NCBI RefSeq assembly: GCF_016741785.1
Contig: NZ_JAERRL010000001.1
Location: forward strand, 1-64,000
Direction: 5' to 3'
Source: Streptomyces sp. 7-21
GTDB lineage: Bacteria > Actinomycetota > Actinomycetes > Streptomycetales > Streptomycetaceae
DNA length: 64,000 bases
Part shown: positions 51,101-60,210 of the stretch, in pieces
Position numbering within the stretch: the stretch's first letter is position 1
How the letters are laid out: each line of letters starts with the position of its first letter
Position numbers and translations under genes: made by a program
The notes under the pieces: generated by a model
The model's database searches: none
Told to the model about the DNA's origin: nothing
What the model saw: the letters and a program-made list of their open reading frames with translations, nothing else

Positions 51101-51148
51101 CGCAACCGGAAGCGTCCCTACTGGGACTTCGAGCCGCTGGCCACCTGA
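48128..51148 (+). CDS. fxsT: TIR-like/NB-ARC/TPR protein of the FxSxx system (FxsT-type, NLR-like)
   Basis: The product has ~1006 residues. The N-terminal ~130 residues form a TIR-like domain (RIAISYAGYNRPWAAWIADRL, RILVVLSDWYF). An NB-ARC ATPase follows, with P-loop LLGMSGVGKTQIAVEY (~212-227), Walker B-like WLLVLDGADD and winged-helix segments to ~560. About ten TPRs of kinesin-light-chain style (LSARNNLAVSLRLLGRYREA) run to the end, and the last residues are KRPYWDFEPLAT. This is the NLR-like partner found with FxsB clusters. The TIR domain may act as an NADase or signalling effector. GTG 48128 is preceded by GGGAGG. Confidence 0.88.
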   Translation: MEVRETPGEGGAQRIAISYAGYNRPWAAWIADRLERYGCRVTFQRWDAPIEVPLEEQLRDLLLLEGRILVVLSDWYFRLGPHPEEAWNHALRTVVAPNTHRFAAVSVTAEPLPPATAAFGGTADLWGIGAREAERRLLSLLGITPGTHATPPGGVRTDRRGAGPRFPHEQPRVWGGVPRRNIRFTGREDTLRRMYEALQRAEPGTGVVTLLGMSGVGKTQIAVEYVHRFGSEYDMVWWVPADQRGTLRQRLAELAPALDLHTGSDYGARLRAVRDALRRGEPYSRWLLVLDGADDPENIAGLLPHGPGHVLITSQNRSWDQHNTVVLDVPVYDREESVAFVRRRASRIGPGDADRLAEALGDLPLALDQTAGWLSDAAITVPEYVELLHGRHDLESGLKVSADFRMTYQTAFAILINRLRETMPEAVELLRLASCFAPGNISVQLLRGVPVDHLPEGLRGLMEDPLRWSAAIARLVQYSVIRWDAPEAEPDADAESDAGQIHLHRLVHQTVRSGMSEEDLAVYSRAVRRALAAADPRRPTDTRRWPRFAQIVPHLEVSGALRSTHPDIHQLIFNCLRYLFLAGEYTSGVHLSELTERAWREVLGEDDPKLWRLGAQHATLLRGLGEYARCERIDRAVAERLSVLLGEHHLGVLHALDGLGADLRGLARYQESLEVSQRVLDGYLELVGPDDSRTLSARNNLAVSLRLLGRYREALDLDRLTLARRRELLRPRHNYSLASESTYGLDLRLLGRYSEAASVLEPSVETHRVVMGHDNPQTLSVEFNLAMCLHRSGEPAEAERRIADLVERASRVLGDSSPVTVRFLAGQAFIQRAQGHLDQARATGERVTEHYRVRLGPQHPYTIGTSANQALVLRALGERQQAALLIEEALADMTSALGPDHPWTLGIALNAAASRSLEDDLEGAVELSRDTVRRAARTLGRRHPLFLSAQISLAHDLRAVRRSEEADKTEEEALSGLISTLGSQHSHTVSARNRKRPYWDFEPLAT

Positions 51149-51190
51149 GCCGGCGGCTGCCCGCTGTCACTGGCGCGGGCCGCATACCAG

Positions 51191-51239
51191 GGGGCCCGCC
51201 CCGGAGTGACGATCCCCGGGGCGGGCCCCTTTACCGCTG
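51191..51239. terminator. Bidirectional terminator between the NLR-like gene and kgd
   Basis: Fourteen-bp arms GGGGCCCGCCCCGG (51191-51204) and CCGGGGCGGGCCCC (51226-51239) are followed by TTT on the plus strand. They mark the right border of the accessory island. Confidence 0.88.
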
Positions 51240-51266
51240 TCACGGCGCCGCACGCGGCGCGCCGCG

Positions 51267-54200
51267 TCAGATCGCGAACACCTCGTCGATCAGCTGCTGC
51301 TGCTCGATCTGGTGGCGCTTGGCCGAGCCGACCGCCGGCGAGGAGGACGCCGGACGCGACACCCGCCGCAGCCGGTCGGCGTTGGGCACCGGCTCCGAGC
51401 CGATAATCAGGTCCAGGTGGTCCACCAGGTTCAGCGCGATGAACGGCCACGCGCCCTGGTTGGCGGGCTCCTCCTGGGCCCAGACGTACTTCTCGGCGTT
51501 GCGGTACCGCGCCAGCTCCGCCTGGATCTCCTTGGTCGGCAGCGGGTACAGCCGCTCCAGGCGGATCAGCGCGGTGTCGGTGATGCCGCGCTTCTCCCGC
51601 TCGGCCGCCAGCTCGTAGTAGACCTTGCCGGAGCAGAACACGACCCGCCGCACGCCGGCCGGGTCCACGGTGGTGTCCCCGATCAGCGGGCGGAACCGGC
51701 CGCTGGTGAACTCCTCCGCCTTGGAGGTGGCTGCCTTCAGGCGCAGCATCCACTTCGGCGTGAACACCACGAGCGGCTTGTGGTGCGGGTTGTGCACCTG
51801 CCACCGCAGCAGGTGGAAGTAGTTCGACGGCAGGGTCGGCATCGCGACCGTCATGTTGTTCTGCGCGCACAGCTGGAGGAAGCGCTCGATGCGGGCCGAG
51901 GAGTGGTCCGGGCCCTGGCCCTCGTAGCCGTGCGGCAGCAGCAGCGTGACGCCGGAGGTCTGGCCCCACTTCTGCTCGGCCGAGGAGATGAACTCGTCGA
52001 CGACGGTGGCCGCGCCGTTGGCGAAGTCGCCGAACTGCGCCTCCCACATCACCAGCGCGTTCGGGCGAGCCAGCGAGTAGCCGTACTCGAAGCCCATCGC
52101 CGCGAACTCGCTCAGCAGCGAGTCGTAGACGTTGAACCGCGCCTGGTTCTCGGTCAGGTACAGCAGCGGCGTGTACTCCTCGCCCGTCTTGCGGTCGATG
52201 ATCACCGCGTGGCGCTGGCCGAACGTGCCGCGCCGGCTGTCCTGGCCCGCCAGCCGCACCGGCGTGCCCTCCATCAGCAGGGAGCCGATCGCCAGCAGCT
52301 CGCCCATGGCCCAGTCGATCGTGCCGTCCTCCACCATGGCGGCCCGCCGCTGGAGCTGCGGCAGCAGCCGCGGGTGCACGGTGATCCGCTCCGGGATGTT
52401 CACCTGCGAGGCGGCGATCCGCTTCAGGACCTCCTCGCTGACGGCCGTGTCGACCTCCACCGGGAACTCCGGCTGCGCCGGCGGCACCTCGGCCGGGGCG
52501 GGCGTGTCCGCGGCCTCGCGGACCTCCTTGAAGACCTTCTCCAGCTGGCCCTGGAAGTCCTGGAGCGCCTGCTCCGCCTCCTCCAGCGTGATGTCGCCGC
52601 GACCGATCAGCGACTCGGTGTACAGCTTGCGCACCGAGCGCTTCTTGTCGATCAGGTCGTACATCAGCGGCTGGGTGAACGACGGGTTGTCCGTCTCGTT
52701 GTGGCCGCGGCGGCGGTAGCAGACCAGGTCGATCACGACGTCCTTGTTGAACGCCTGCCGGTACTCGAACGCCAGGCGGCCGACCCGGCACACGGCCTCG
52801 GGGTCGTCGCCGTTGACGTGGAAGATCGGCGCCTCGATCATCCGGGCGACGTCGGTGCAGTACGTGGACGAGCGGGCCGCCGCCGCCGTCGCCGTGTAGC
52901 CGACCTGGTTGTTGATGACGATGTGGACCGTGCCGCCGGTGCGGTAGCCCCGCAGCTGCGACATGTTCAGCGTCTCGGAGACCACACCCTGGCCGGCGAA
53001 GGCGGCGTCGCCGTGGATGAGGATCGGCAGGACCGGGAAGTCCTTGCCGCCCTTGCCGATGTTGTCCTGCTTGGCGCGGGCCACGCCCTCGACGACCGGG
53101 TCGACGGCCTCGAGGTGGGAGGGGTTGGCCGTGAGCGACACCTTGATCTTCTGGCCGGACAGGCCGGTGAAGGTGCCCTCCGTGCCCAGGTGGTACTTCA
53201 CGTCGCCCGAGCCGTGCATCGACTTCGGGTCGAGGTTGCCCTCGAACTCGCGGAAGATCTGGGCGTACGACTTGCCGACGACGTTGGCCAGCACGTTGAG
53301 CCGGCCGCGGTGCGCCATGCCGATGACGGCCTCGTCCAGCCGCGCCTCCGCCGCCTCGTCCAGCACGGAGTCCAGCAGCGGGATGAGGGTCTCGCCGCCC
53401 TCGAGGGAGAACCGCTTCTGGCCCACGTACTTGGTCTGGAGGAACGTCTCGAACGCCTCGGAGGCGTTCAGCCGCCGCAGGATGCGCAGCTGCTCTTCAC
53501 GCTCGGGCGGGGTGTGCGGCCGCTCCACCCGGTCCTGGATCCACTTGCGCTCCTTCGGATCCTGGATGTGCATGTACTCGATGCCGGTGGTGCGGCAGTA
53601 CGAGTCGCGCAGCACGCCCAGGATGTCGCGCAGCTTCAGCCGGGACTTGCCGGCGAAGCCCCCGACCGCGAACTCGCGCTCCAGGTCCCACAGCGTCAGG
53701 CCGTGCTCGGTGATGTCCAGGTCCGGGTGCTTGCGCTGCCGGTACTCGAGCGGGTCGGTGTCGGCCATCAGGTGGCCGCGCACGCGGTAGGCGTGGATCA
53801 GGTCGAAGACCCGGGCCGCCTTGGTGACCTCGTCGTCGTGGTTGACGTCGATGTCGCGGTGCCAGCGGATCGGCTCGTACGGGATCCGCAGCGCCTCGAA
53901 GATGTCGTCGTAGAAGCCCTGCTCGCCCAGGAGCAGCTGGCTCATCAGGCGCAGGAACTCGCCGGAGGCGGCGCCCTGGATCACGCGGTGGTCGTAGGTC
54001 GAGGTCAGGGTCATGACCTTGGAGATGCCCAGGCGGTTGAGCGTCTCCTGCGAGGTGCCCTGGAACTCGGCCGGGTACTCCATGGCGCCGACGCCCAGGA
54101 TCAGGCTCTGGCCGGGCATCAGGCGCGGCACCGAGTGGACGGTGCCCAGACCCCCGGGGTTGGTCAGGGAGACGGTCACGCCCGAGAAGTCGTCCATGGT

Positions 54201-55106
54201 CAGCTTGCCGGCGCGGGCACGGCGGACGATGTCCTCGTACGCCTGCCAGAACTCGAAGAAGGTCAGCGTCTCGGCCTTCTTGATGCCGGCCACGACCAGC
54301 TGGCGGTCGCCGTTCTCCTTGACCAGGTCGATCGCCAGGCCAAGGTTCACGTGCGGCGGCTTGACCAGGGTCGGCTTGCCGTCCTTTTCCGCGTAGGAGT
54401 AGTTCATCGACGGCATGGCCTTGATCGCCTGCACCATGGCGTAGCCGATGAGGTGCGTGAACGAGACCTTGCCGCCGCGGGCGCGCTTGAGGTGGTTGTT
54501 GATGACGATGCGGTTGTCGAACAGCAGCTTCACCGGGACGGCGCGCACGGACGTCGCCGTGGGCATCTCCCGGGAGGCGTTCATGTTCTTCGCCACCGCG
54601 GCCGACGGGCCGCGCAGGGTGACGAGCTCCGGGCCCTCCGCCTGCTGCTCGGCCCCGGCCTTCGCGGCGGGCTTCGCGGCGGGCTTCGCGGCGGCCTTCG
54701 GCTCGGCCTTGGCCGCGGGCTTCGCCGCCGGCGCGGCAGCCGGGGCGGACGGCTTCGCGGGCTCGGCGGGCTTCGCCGGTGCCGAGGGCTTCGCAGCGGC
54801 CTTCGGCTCCGCCGCGGCGGGCTTGGCGGCAGGGGCCGGGGCGCTCGCCTGGCCGCTGGCCTCCGTCTTCTTCTGCCCGTCCTCGGAGGCCTGCGCCTGG
54901 CCACCCGGCTTGTAGTCGGCGAAGAAGTCCCACCAGGCCCGGTCCACCGAGTGGGGGTCCTTCAGGTACTGCTGGTAGATCTCGTCGACGAGCCACTCAT
55001 TGGCGCCGAAACCGGCGGCAGGGCTCTTCTTCTCGGTCTTCTCGGTCCCTTGGTCCGGTTCCGTGCTGGGTCCGGCGCTTGAGGTGTTCTGGGACTGTGG
55101 CGACAC
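51267..55106 (-). CDS. kgd: Multifunctional 2-oxoglutarate metabolism enzyme (KGD; E2-E1 fusion)
   Basis: The 1279-residue actinobacterial enzyme has four parts. An N-terminal E1-type helix ([13 protein letters not shown]) is followed by an Ala/Pro/Lys-rich linker (~80-150). An E2-like acyltransferase core (to ~370) has [11 protein letters not shown], and a thiamine-diphosphate E1 domain has [18 protein letters not shown] and [12 protein letters not shown]. It decarboxylates 2-oxoglutarate and feeds the TCA cycle. No lipoyl domain is present, as expected for this fusion, and the lipoyl E2 is elsewhere. It is in single-gene context, starts with GTG 55106 and converges with the island's last gene. 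Confidence 0.95.
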   Translation of the reverse strand: MSPQSQNTSSAGPSTEPDQGTEKTEKKSPAAGFGANEWLVDEIYQQYLKDPHSVDRAWWDFFADYKPGGQAQASEDGQKKTEASGQASAPAPAAKPAAAEPKAAAKPSAPAKPAEPAKPSAPAAAPAAKPAAKAEPKAAAKPAAKPAAKAGAEQQAEGPELVTLRGPSAAVAKNMNASREMPTATSVRAVPVKLLFDNRIVINNHLKRARGGKVSFTHLIGYAMVQAIKAMPSMNYSYAEKDGKPTLVKPPHVNLGLAIDLVKENGDRQLVVAGIKKAETLTFFEFWQAYEDIVRRARAGKLTMDDFSGVTVSLTNPGGLGTVHSVPRLMPGQSLILGVGAMEYPAEFQGTSQETLNRLGISKVMTLTSTYDHRVIQGAASGEFLRLMSQLLLGEQGFYDDIFEALRIPYEPIRWHRDIDVNHDDEVTKAARVFDLIHAYRVRGHLMADTDPLEYRQRKHPDLDITEHGLTLWDLEREFAVGGFAGKSRLKLRDILGVLRDSYCRTTGIEYMHIQDPKERKWIQDRVERPHTPPEREEQLRILRRLNASEAFETFLQTKYVGQKRFSLEGGETLIPLLDSVLDEAAEARLDEAVIGMAHRGRLNVLANVVGKSYAQIFREFEGNLDPKSMHGSGDVKYHLGTEGTFTGLSGQKIKVSLTANPSHLEAVDPVVEGVARAKQDNIGKGGKDFPVLPILIHGDAAFAGQGVVSETLNMSQLRGYRTGGTVHIVINNQVGYTATAAAARSSTYCTDVARMIEAPIFHVNGDDPEAVCRVGRLAFEYRQAFNKDVVIDLVCYRRRGHNETDNPSFTQPLMYDLIDKKRSVRKLYTESLIGRGDITLEEAEQALQDFQGQLEKVFKEVREAADTPAPAEVPPAQPEFPVEVDTAVSEEVLKRIAASQVNIPERITVHPRLLPQLQRRAAMVEDGTIDWAMGELLAIGSLLMEGTPVRLAGQDSRRGTFGQRHAVIIDRKTGEEYTPLLYLTENQARFNVYDSLLSEFAAMGFEYGYSLARPNALVMWEAQFGDFANGAATVVDEFISSAEQKWGQTSGVTLLLPHGYEGQGPDHSSARIERFLQLCAQNNMTVAMPTLPSNYFHLLRWQVHNPHHKPLVVFTPKWMLRLKAATSKAEEFTSGRFRPLIGDTTVDPAGVRRVVFCSGKVYYELAAEREKRGITDTALIRLERLYPLPTKEIQAELARYRNAEKYVWAQEEPANQGAWPFIALNLVDHLDLIIGSEPVPNADRLRRVSRPASSSPAVGSAKRHQIEQQQLIDEVFAI

Positions 55107-55384
55107 GGCGGCAACCGCCCTCTTCCGCTTCGCAAGGACTGGTGGACAGCGGAAATCAAGGCTACGCCTCCCCGGCCCGAAGGCGCAGTCCTCGCCGGGT
55201 AGACGTCACCTAGATCACATTCCGCGGATGGTTTCGGGTCCCGGTCGTCCGGGAACTGCATCAGGTTCAGTGTAAAACAGCAACGAAATGGTAAAGAGCG
55301 GAGTGGGCTGCCGGTGGTCCGGCCGCGGCTGCCGATGCGGGCCGGACACCACGCGCTTCAGACGGTGACGTCACCGAGCGTACG

Positions 55385-56461
55385 TCACTCGTGCGTTTCG
55401 CCGTTACCCGGCAAAGTGAGGCGTATCCGGCAGCCGCGGCTGGACTCGGCGACGGCGATGGTCCCGCCGTGGAGGTCGACGGCCCACCGCGCGATGGCCA
55501 GCCCGAGTCCGGTGCCGCCGTCGCGCGCCCCCGCGGTCGTCGCCCGGCCGAACCGTTCGAACACCAGCTCGCGCTGGGCGTGCGGGATGCCGGGGCCCTC
55601 GTCGAGCACCTCCAGCACCAGCCCGCCGGGAGACTGGCCGGGCCGGGCGCGGACCGTCACCTCGCCGTCGAGCGGGCTGTGCTTGATCGCGTTGTCGACG
55701 AGGTTGGTGACGACCTGGTCCAGCCGCTCGGGGTCCGCGTAGGCCTGGAGCCCGCCCGGCGAGACGTCCAGCCGCAGCCGGACGTCGGTGCGCGCGTGCC
55801 CCCGCCGCATGGCGACGGCGGCGTCGCCGATGACCGCCGACAGGTACGGCTTGACCGGGAAGACGCGCGGATGCAGGGGCACCACGCCGTTCTCCAGCCG
55901 CGACAGGTCCAGCAGCTGGTCCACGAGCCTGCCGAGCCGCTCCGTCTGCCGCAGCGCCGTCGCCATGGTCTCCGGATCGGCGTCGGAGACCCCGTCCACC
56001 ACGTTCTCCAGCACGGCGCGCAGCCCGGCTATGGGCGTGCGCAGCTCGTGCGAGACGTTGGCTACCAGCTCCTTGCGGTGCCGGTCCACCTGCTGGAGGT
56101 CGGCGGCCATGCGGTTGAAGGCGAGGGCGAGATCGCCCAGCTCGTCGCGGCGGGCCACGCGCACCCGGCGGTCATAGTTGCCGCGCGCCATGGCCCGCGC
56201 CGCGGACGTCATCTCCAGCACGGGGGTGGCCAGGCTCTGGGCCACGAACTGCGTGACAAGCAGCGAGGCGATGATCGCGAGGATGGCGATCACCTGGAGT
56301 TCGATGGCGGAACGGTAGGCCATGAGGACCAGCACGGTGGTGATGACGACGGAGATCACCACGAGCCAGCCGAGGGCGGCCTTGACCGAGCGGTAGGGAT
56401 CGAGCGGGCGCACCAGCGCCCAGGCCCTCCCCCACAGGGGGTGCCTGACCAGTGCGCGCAC
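55385..56461 (-). CDS. Membrane sensor histidine kinase of an OmpR-type pair
   Basis: The 358-residue kinase has two adjacent membrane helices near residues 28-72 with almost no extracellular loop, then a HAMP region. The phospho-acceptor is VANVSHELRTPIAG, and the HATPase has NLVDNAIKHS, DEGPGIP and GTGLGLAIA. The lack of a periplasmic sensor suggests it senses the membrane or an intracellular cue. GTG 56461 lies 3 bp after the regulator's stop, so both are co-expressed. Confidence 0.92.
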   Translation of the reverse strand: MRALVRHPLWGRAWALVRPLDPYRSVKAALGWLVVISVVITTVLVLMAYRSAIELQVIAILAIIASLLVTQFVAQSLATPVLEMTSAARAMARGNYDRRVRVARRDELGDLALAFNRMAADLQQVDRHRKELVANVSHELRTPIAGLRAVLENVVDGVSDADPETMATALRQTERLGRLVDQLLDLSRLENGVVPLHPRVFPVKPYLSAVIGDAAVAMRRGHARTDVRLRLDVSPGGLQAYADPERLDQVVTNLVDNAIKHSPLDGEVTVRARPGQSPGGLVLEVLDEGPGIPHAQRELVFERFGRATTAGARDGGTGLGLAIARWAVDLHGGTIAVAESSRGCRIRLTLPGNGETHE

Positions 56462-56464
56462 GCG

Positions 56465-57331
56465 TTAGACCTCGCCGTTGACCGGACCGAGCCCGCCGTC
56501 GCCCGCGTAGCCGGGCGGCGTTTCCAGGGCGTATCCCACGCCGTGGACGGTGCGGATGCGCTCGGCGCCGATCTTGCGCCGCAGCGCCTTGACGTGGCTG
56601 TCGACGGTGCGGGTCCCGGAAGCGTCGGCCCAGTCCCAGACCTCGGCGAGGAGCTGCTCGCGGGTGAGGACGGCGCGGGGGGAGCGCGCCAGGCACATCA
56701 GCAGGTCGAACTCGGTGGGGGTGAGGTGGATGTCCTTGCCGGCGGCGCGGACGCGGCGCTGGGTGCGGTCGATCTCCAGGTCGCCCAGGCGGACGCTGCC
56801 CGGGCGCGGGGTGGTGGCCGCCACGGCGGCGCGCTCGACGCGGCGCAGCAGCACGTGCGACCGGGCGACGAGTTCGCGCATGGAGAAAGGCTTCGTCATG
56901 TAGTCGTCCGCGCCGACGCCGAGCCCCACCAGCATGTCGGTCTCGTCGTCACGCGCCGTGAGCATCAGCACGGGAACCGGGCGCTGGGCCTGGACCCTGC
57001 GGCAGACCTCGAGGCCGTCGAAGCCCGGCAGCATCACGTCGAGGATGAGCAGGTCCGGGTGGTAGGCCGCGGCCGTCTCCACGGCAGCCGGGCCGTCCGC
57101 GGCCGTTTGCACGAGGAATCCCTCGGCGCGGAGCCTGGCCGAGATGGCCTCCACGATCGTCGGGTCGTCCTCGACGACGAGCACCCGCCGCTGTGCGCCC
57201 GGGGTGGCCGCGGTGGTGCTGTGGTGGTGACCCGTCCTGTCCTGGGCGGTGGGCTCCGGCTGGCCCGCCGCGTCCGAGGCCTCGCCCGCGTGGTTCCTGT
57301 CGTTCTGTGCCCTGGTTTCTGTCTGGTTCAT
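56465..57331 (-). CDS. OmpR-family response regulator
   Basis: The 288-residue regulator has a hydrophilic N-terminal extension of ~45 residues, a receiver domain (VLVVEDDPTIVEAI, phospho-Asp in LLILDVMLPG, Lys in YMTKPFS) and a winged-helix DNA-binding domain (LTPTEFDLLMCLARS, TVDSHVKALRRKIG). It is the partner of the kinase just downstream. ATG 57331 follows a purine-rich GGGCGGGACAG. Its target genes are not evident locally. Confidence 0.92.
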   Translation of the reverse strand: MNQTETRAQNDRNHAGEASDAAGQPEPTAQDRTGHHHSTTAATPGAQRRVLVVEDDPTIVEAISARLRAEGFLVQTAADGPAAVETAAAYHPDLLILDVMLPGFDGLEVCRRVQAQRPVPVLMLTARDDETDMLVGLGVGADDYMTKPFSMRELVARSHVLLRRVERAAVAATTPRPGSVRLGDLEIDRTQRRVRAAGKDIHLTPTEFDLLMCLARSPRAVLTREQLLAEVWDWADASGTRTVDSHVKALRRKIGAERIRTVHGVGYALETPPGYAGDGGLGPVNGEV

Positions 57332-57455
57332 CTGTCCCGCCCCCGGGAGATTCCGGCGCCAGTCGGCTGGGTCTGGCGTGTCGAAGGTGTGTGGAACTGC
57401 TCGAATGTGCTGATGAGCACTGAGAAGCAGCGTAGAGCGCGAAGTCTCGCGGAGG

Positions 57456-58196
57456 CTATGAGGACCGGTTGGCGAGATCGTGGCTGGCGAGAAAGAGCAC
57501 GTCGGGGACGCCCCGGTCGACAGGGACTTCTCTGGTGTGAACCCCGACGAATCCGGCATCCCTGAGTTTCGACTCAAAGGCGGTGGAAGGGTTCGCCGAC
57601 CAGATCACCAGCACGCCGGACGGCGTCAGGCGCTCCCGGCACGCGGCCAGCCCGGCGGGAGAGTACAGGCTGTCGTTGTCCTCGGTCACGGTCCAGTCCG
57701 GGCCGTTGTCGATGTCCAGGCAGAGCGCGTCGTAGCGCTCGCCGGTGGTGCGCAGGTGGGTGAGCAGGTCGGCGTGGACCAGGCGGGTGCGCGGATCGGC
57801 CAGGGCCTGCGCCGTGAGGTGGGTCAGCGGCCCGTCGCGGTGCCAGCCGAGGATGGCCTCCTCACGCTCCACGACGGTGATGCGGCCCCAGCGCGGCTCG
57901 GCAGCCGCCGCGTTGAGGGAGAAGCCGACGCCGAGGCCGCCGATGAGGACGCTGGGGGAGGGGCGGTCTCCCAGCGCGGCGAGCGCCTCGGTCACCAGCA
58001 GCCGTTCCGAGCGGCCGTCGGACGTGTCCATGAGGAAGCAGCCGTTGGCGATGATCTGGAGCAGCTCGCCGTGGCGGCGCAGCACCACCTCGCCGTGGGG
58101 GCCCTCCCGGCGGTCGAGGACGACCGGCTCGCCGGGCGCGGCCTGGGCGGCGTGCGGCGGGTGCGGCAGGTGGGGGGAGAAAGCGGAGGGCGCCAT
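57456..58196 (-). CDS. Spermidine-synthase-like SAM-binding protein
   Basis: The 246-residue protein has the aminopropyltransferase/methyltransferase fold: SVLIGGLGVGFSLNAA (cofactor loop), VVEREEAILGWH with the acidic ligand, and YDALCLDIDNGP. It lacks clear polyamine-synthase active-site motifs, so the reaction is unknown. ATG 58196 is chosen by spacing from GAGG; ATG 58205 is an alternative. It stands between the two-component pair and a muramidase, all on the minus strand. Confidence 0.82.
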   Translation of the reverse strand: MAPSAFSPHLPHPPHAAQAAPGEPVVLDRREGPHGEVVLRRHGELLQIIANGCFLMDTSDGRSERLLVTEALAALGDRPSPSVLIGGLGVGFSLNAAAAEPRWGRITVVEREEAILGWHRDGPLTHLTAQALADPRTRLVHADLLTHLRTTGERYDALCLDIDNGPDWTVTEDNDSLYSPAGLAACRERLTPSGVLVIWSANPSTAFESKLRDAGFVGVHTREVPVDRGVPDVLFLASHDLANRSS

Positions 58197-58288
58197 GCGC
58201 TCCATCCTCGCGCATGGCGCCCTGGTGCCGCCGGGGCCTCCCGGCGGGGACAGCTGTGGGTGCAGCCGTTCGTTCCCGTCGCTTGTGG

Positions 58289-59161
58289 TCAGTCGTTGTT
58301 GGCGAGCGCCTGGAGCCGGTCGCTCGCGCCGTTGAAGAGGTTGTGGTCGCCCACGATCGGCCCGGAGGAGGTGTACTGCCAGAAGGTGTAGTAGCTCCAG
58401 CCGGCCGGGAGCGTGCCGGGGGAGGAGGCGTACTCCGCGATCCACAGCGGGTGGTGGTTGGCGAAGCCGGAGTAGTTGCCGGTGCACTCCGCCCACCAGT
58501 CGTCCGTGGTGTAGATCACCGCCCAGCGGCCGGTGCGTTCGTAGTACCGGGTGAGGAAGTCGTCGATCCAGTCGACCATCTCGGCGTCGCTCAGGCCGTA
58601 GCAGGCGGAGCCGTACGGGTTGTACTCGATGTCCAGCACGCCCGGCAGCGTTTTGCCGTCGCGGGACCAGCCGCCGCCGTTGTCGGCGAAGTAGTCGGCC
58701 TGCGCGATGCCGCTGGAGGAGTTGGGCAGGGCGAAGTGGTAGGCGCCCCGGATCATGCCGATGTCGTAGGAGCCGTTGTACTGCTGGGTGAAGTAGGGGT
58801 TCTTGTACGAGGTGCCCTCGGTGGCCTTGACGTACGCCCACCTCACGCCGCTGTCCCACAGCGCCGGCCAGTCGACATTGCCCTGCCAGCTGGAGACGTC
58901 GACGCCCTCCACCGTGGCGCGCGGCGAGCCCTGCGGGGGCCGCGTCACGGTCAGCGGGTCGCTGGTCTCCTCGTAGTAGGGAACCGTCACGCCCATGTAC
59001 GCCTCGCCCGGCGAGATCGGCAGCGGCCCCGTATCGTCGGCACGCGCGGTGCCGGGCAGGGTCAGGACGGCGGCGAGCGCCGCGCAGGCCGAGGCGAGCA
59101 GGGCGCTCAGAGTCCGGTGTCGTGGCTTGGGAGCGCTCGGTGCGGTTCGGTTCATGGGCAT
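58289..59161 (-). CDS. Secreted GH25 muramidase (lysozyme)
   Basis: The 290-residue product has a signal peptide (hydrophobic core ~18-36, TARA site). The glycoside hydrolase family 25 domain has EGVDVSSWQGNVDWPAL (first catalytic Asp), AYVKATEGTSYKNPYF, GAYHFA and LPGVLDIEYNPYG with the Asp/Glu pair, and it ends NLFNGASDRLQALANND. It hydrolyses beta-1,4 bonds of peptidoglycan outside the cell. ATG 59161 has AAAGG 5 nt upstream. It is a likely single-gene unit with a palindrome in its promoter region. Confidence 0.94.
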   Translation of the reverse strand: MPMNRTAPSAPKPRHRTLSALLASACAALAAVLTLPGTARADDTGPLPISPGEAYMGVTVPYYEETSDPLTVTRPPQGSPRATVEGVDVSSWQGNVDWPALWDSGVRWAYVKATEGTSYKNPYFTQQYNGSYDIGMIRGAYHFALPNSSSGIAQADYFADNGGGWSRDGKTLPGVLDIEYNPYGSACYGLSDAEMVDWIDDFLTRYYERTGRWAVIYTTDDWWAECTGNYSGFANHHPLWIAEYASSPGTLPAGWSYYTFWQYTSSGPIVGDHNLFNGASDRLQALANND

Positions 59162-59214
59162 GGCAGCCTTTCGAGCCTGGGTGGGGGGGATGAGGTAGCC
59201 AGCTCGTCGGCAAG

Positions 59215-59227
59215 TCACATAGTGTGA
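59215..59227. promoter_or_regulatory. Palindrome upstream of the GH25 gene
   Basis: TCACA-TAG-TGTGA is a perfect inverted repeat 54-66 bp before the GH25 start, in the AT-richest part of the gap. It looks like a regulator site; the spacing does not fit a Crp site (3 bp instead of 6). Confidence 0.4.
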
Positions 59228-59400
59228 ACATGCCACTCGCGACTGTAAGGGGCGCGGAGGGTGGGGCGAAGCACGCTTCGGCGCCCCGGTGCGCCGTCCG
59301 GGTGATGCCGGACGAGACGCGCGGGCAACTGGTATGCGGCGAGTCACGCTTGAGCCAGCCAGGCCGGAAACGCCGCGCTTTGCCTGGGATTTGACCGCCG

Positions 59401-60210
59401 TCAGGGCGCGTCGTCCGGCTCCACCAGCACGGCGGTGGCGTCGTCGTGCGCCTTGCCCCGGGGGAACGCCGCGCCCCGCGGGTCGTCCCGCTCCGCCGCC
59501 CTGACCTGCTCGACCACGGCCGCCGGCCCCGGCCCGGACAGCACCCGGAACAGCGCGTCCCAGTCGCCGAGCCCGAAGACGTCCACCCACCGCCCGGCCC
59601 CGTCCGTCAGCCCGGCCAGCGCCCGCACGTCCCGCGCCGCCACCGTGCCCGTCACGGCCCGCGCGGCCACGGCCGGATCCGCCGCTGCCGTGAAGAAGCC
59701 GCCCTCGGCGTTCCGCATGCCCTCCACGAACGCCACCCGCTCCGCTGCCGTCGGCAGCCGCCGCGCCGCCGGCCGCAGCTGCGCGAGCCGCGGGTCGGTC
59801 ACCACCCGCACCGGCCCCGCGGGCGGGGCCAGCAGCAGCACCGCGTCGCACAGCACCAGGTACTCCACGGCCGCGCCGTCCCACCGGGCGCAGGCCACCG
59901 TGGCCTGGGGCGTGCGCGGGTGAGAAAGGTCACACGTCGCGCGGTGCGCGTCCGCCGTCTCCGCGATGGCCTCCGCCAGGCAGTCGGCCAGCGGCGGCGC
60001 TTCCGGCCCCGCCGCGCGCCCCAGCAGCGCCTGGCCCAGCCGCCCCGCGAACCAGGCCACGCCGTGACGGCAGCCCGCGCCGTCGGGCGTCCCGGTGACC
60101 CCGTCGAGCACCGCCATCACGCCGCCGCCCCGGGCGAGCGGAGCGATGGCGGCGAAGTCCTCGTTGGGCACGCCCGGATCCCCGGGCTCGCTGACGGCAC
60201 GTACGCGCAT
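59401..60210 (-). CDS. PP2C-like phosphatase-domain protein
   Basis: The 269-residue cytoplasmic protein carries PP2C landmarks in order: GVPNEDFAA near residue 14, VMAVLDGVTG around residue 33 for metal binding, and a final DDATAVLVEP. Catalytic Asp residues are partly retained, so it may dephosphorylate proteins or be a degenerate sensor. It is divergent from the conservon-like kinase, hinting at a role with that system. ATG 60210 is the most conserved-looking start. Confidence 0.8.
   Translation of the reverse strand: MRVRAVSEPGDPGVPNEDFAAIAPLARGGGVMAVLDGVTGTPDGAGCRHGVAWFAGRLGQALLGRAAGPEAPPLADCLAEAIAETADAHRATCDLSHPRTPQATVACARWDGAAVEYLVLCDAVLLLAPPAGPVRVVTDPRLAQLRPAARRLPTAAERVAFVEGMRNAEGGFFTAAADPAVAARAVTGTVAARDVRALAGLTDGAGRWVDVFGLGDWDALFRVLSGPGPAAVVEQVRAAERDDPRGAAFPRGKAHDDATAVLVEPDDAP

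Noticed and set aside
54650..54850. Repetitive DNA in kgd resembling a tandem repeat or CRISPR-like array
   Set aside because: It encodes the Ala/Pro/Lys-rich linker common in actinobacterial KGD proteins. The units are irregular and there are no spacers.
51312..55082. A 1256-codon plus-strand frame opposite kgd
   Set aside because: The minus strand is an unmistakable 2-oxoglutarate enzyme. The plus frame is an Arg/Val/Leu shadow.
59215..59227. TCACA-TAG-TGTGA as a Crp site
   Set aside because: Half-sites are in the wrong order and spacing for Crp (3 bp, outward), so it is reported only as an unassigned palindrome.
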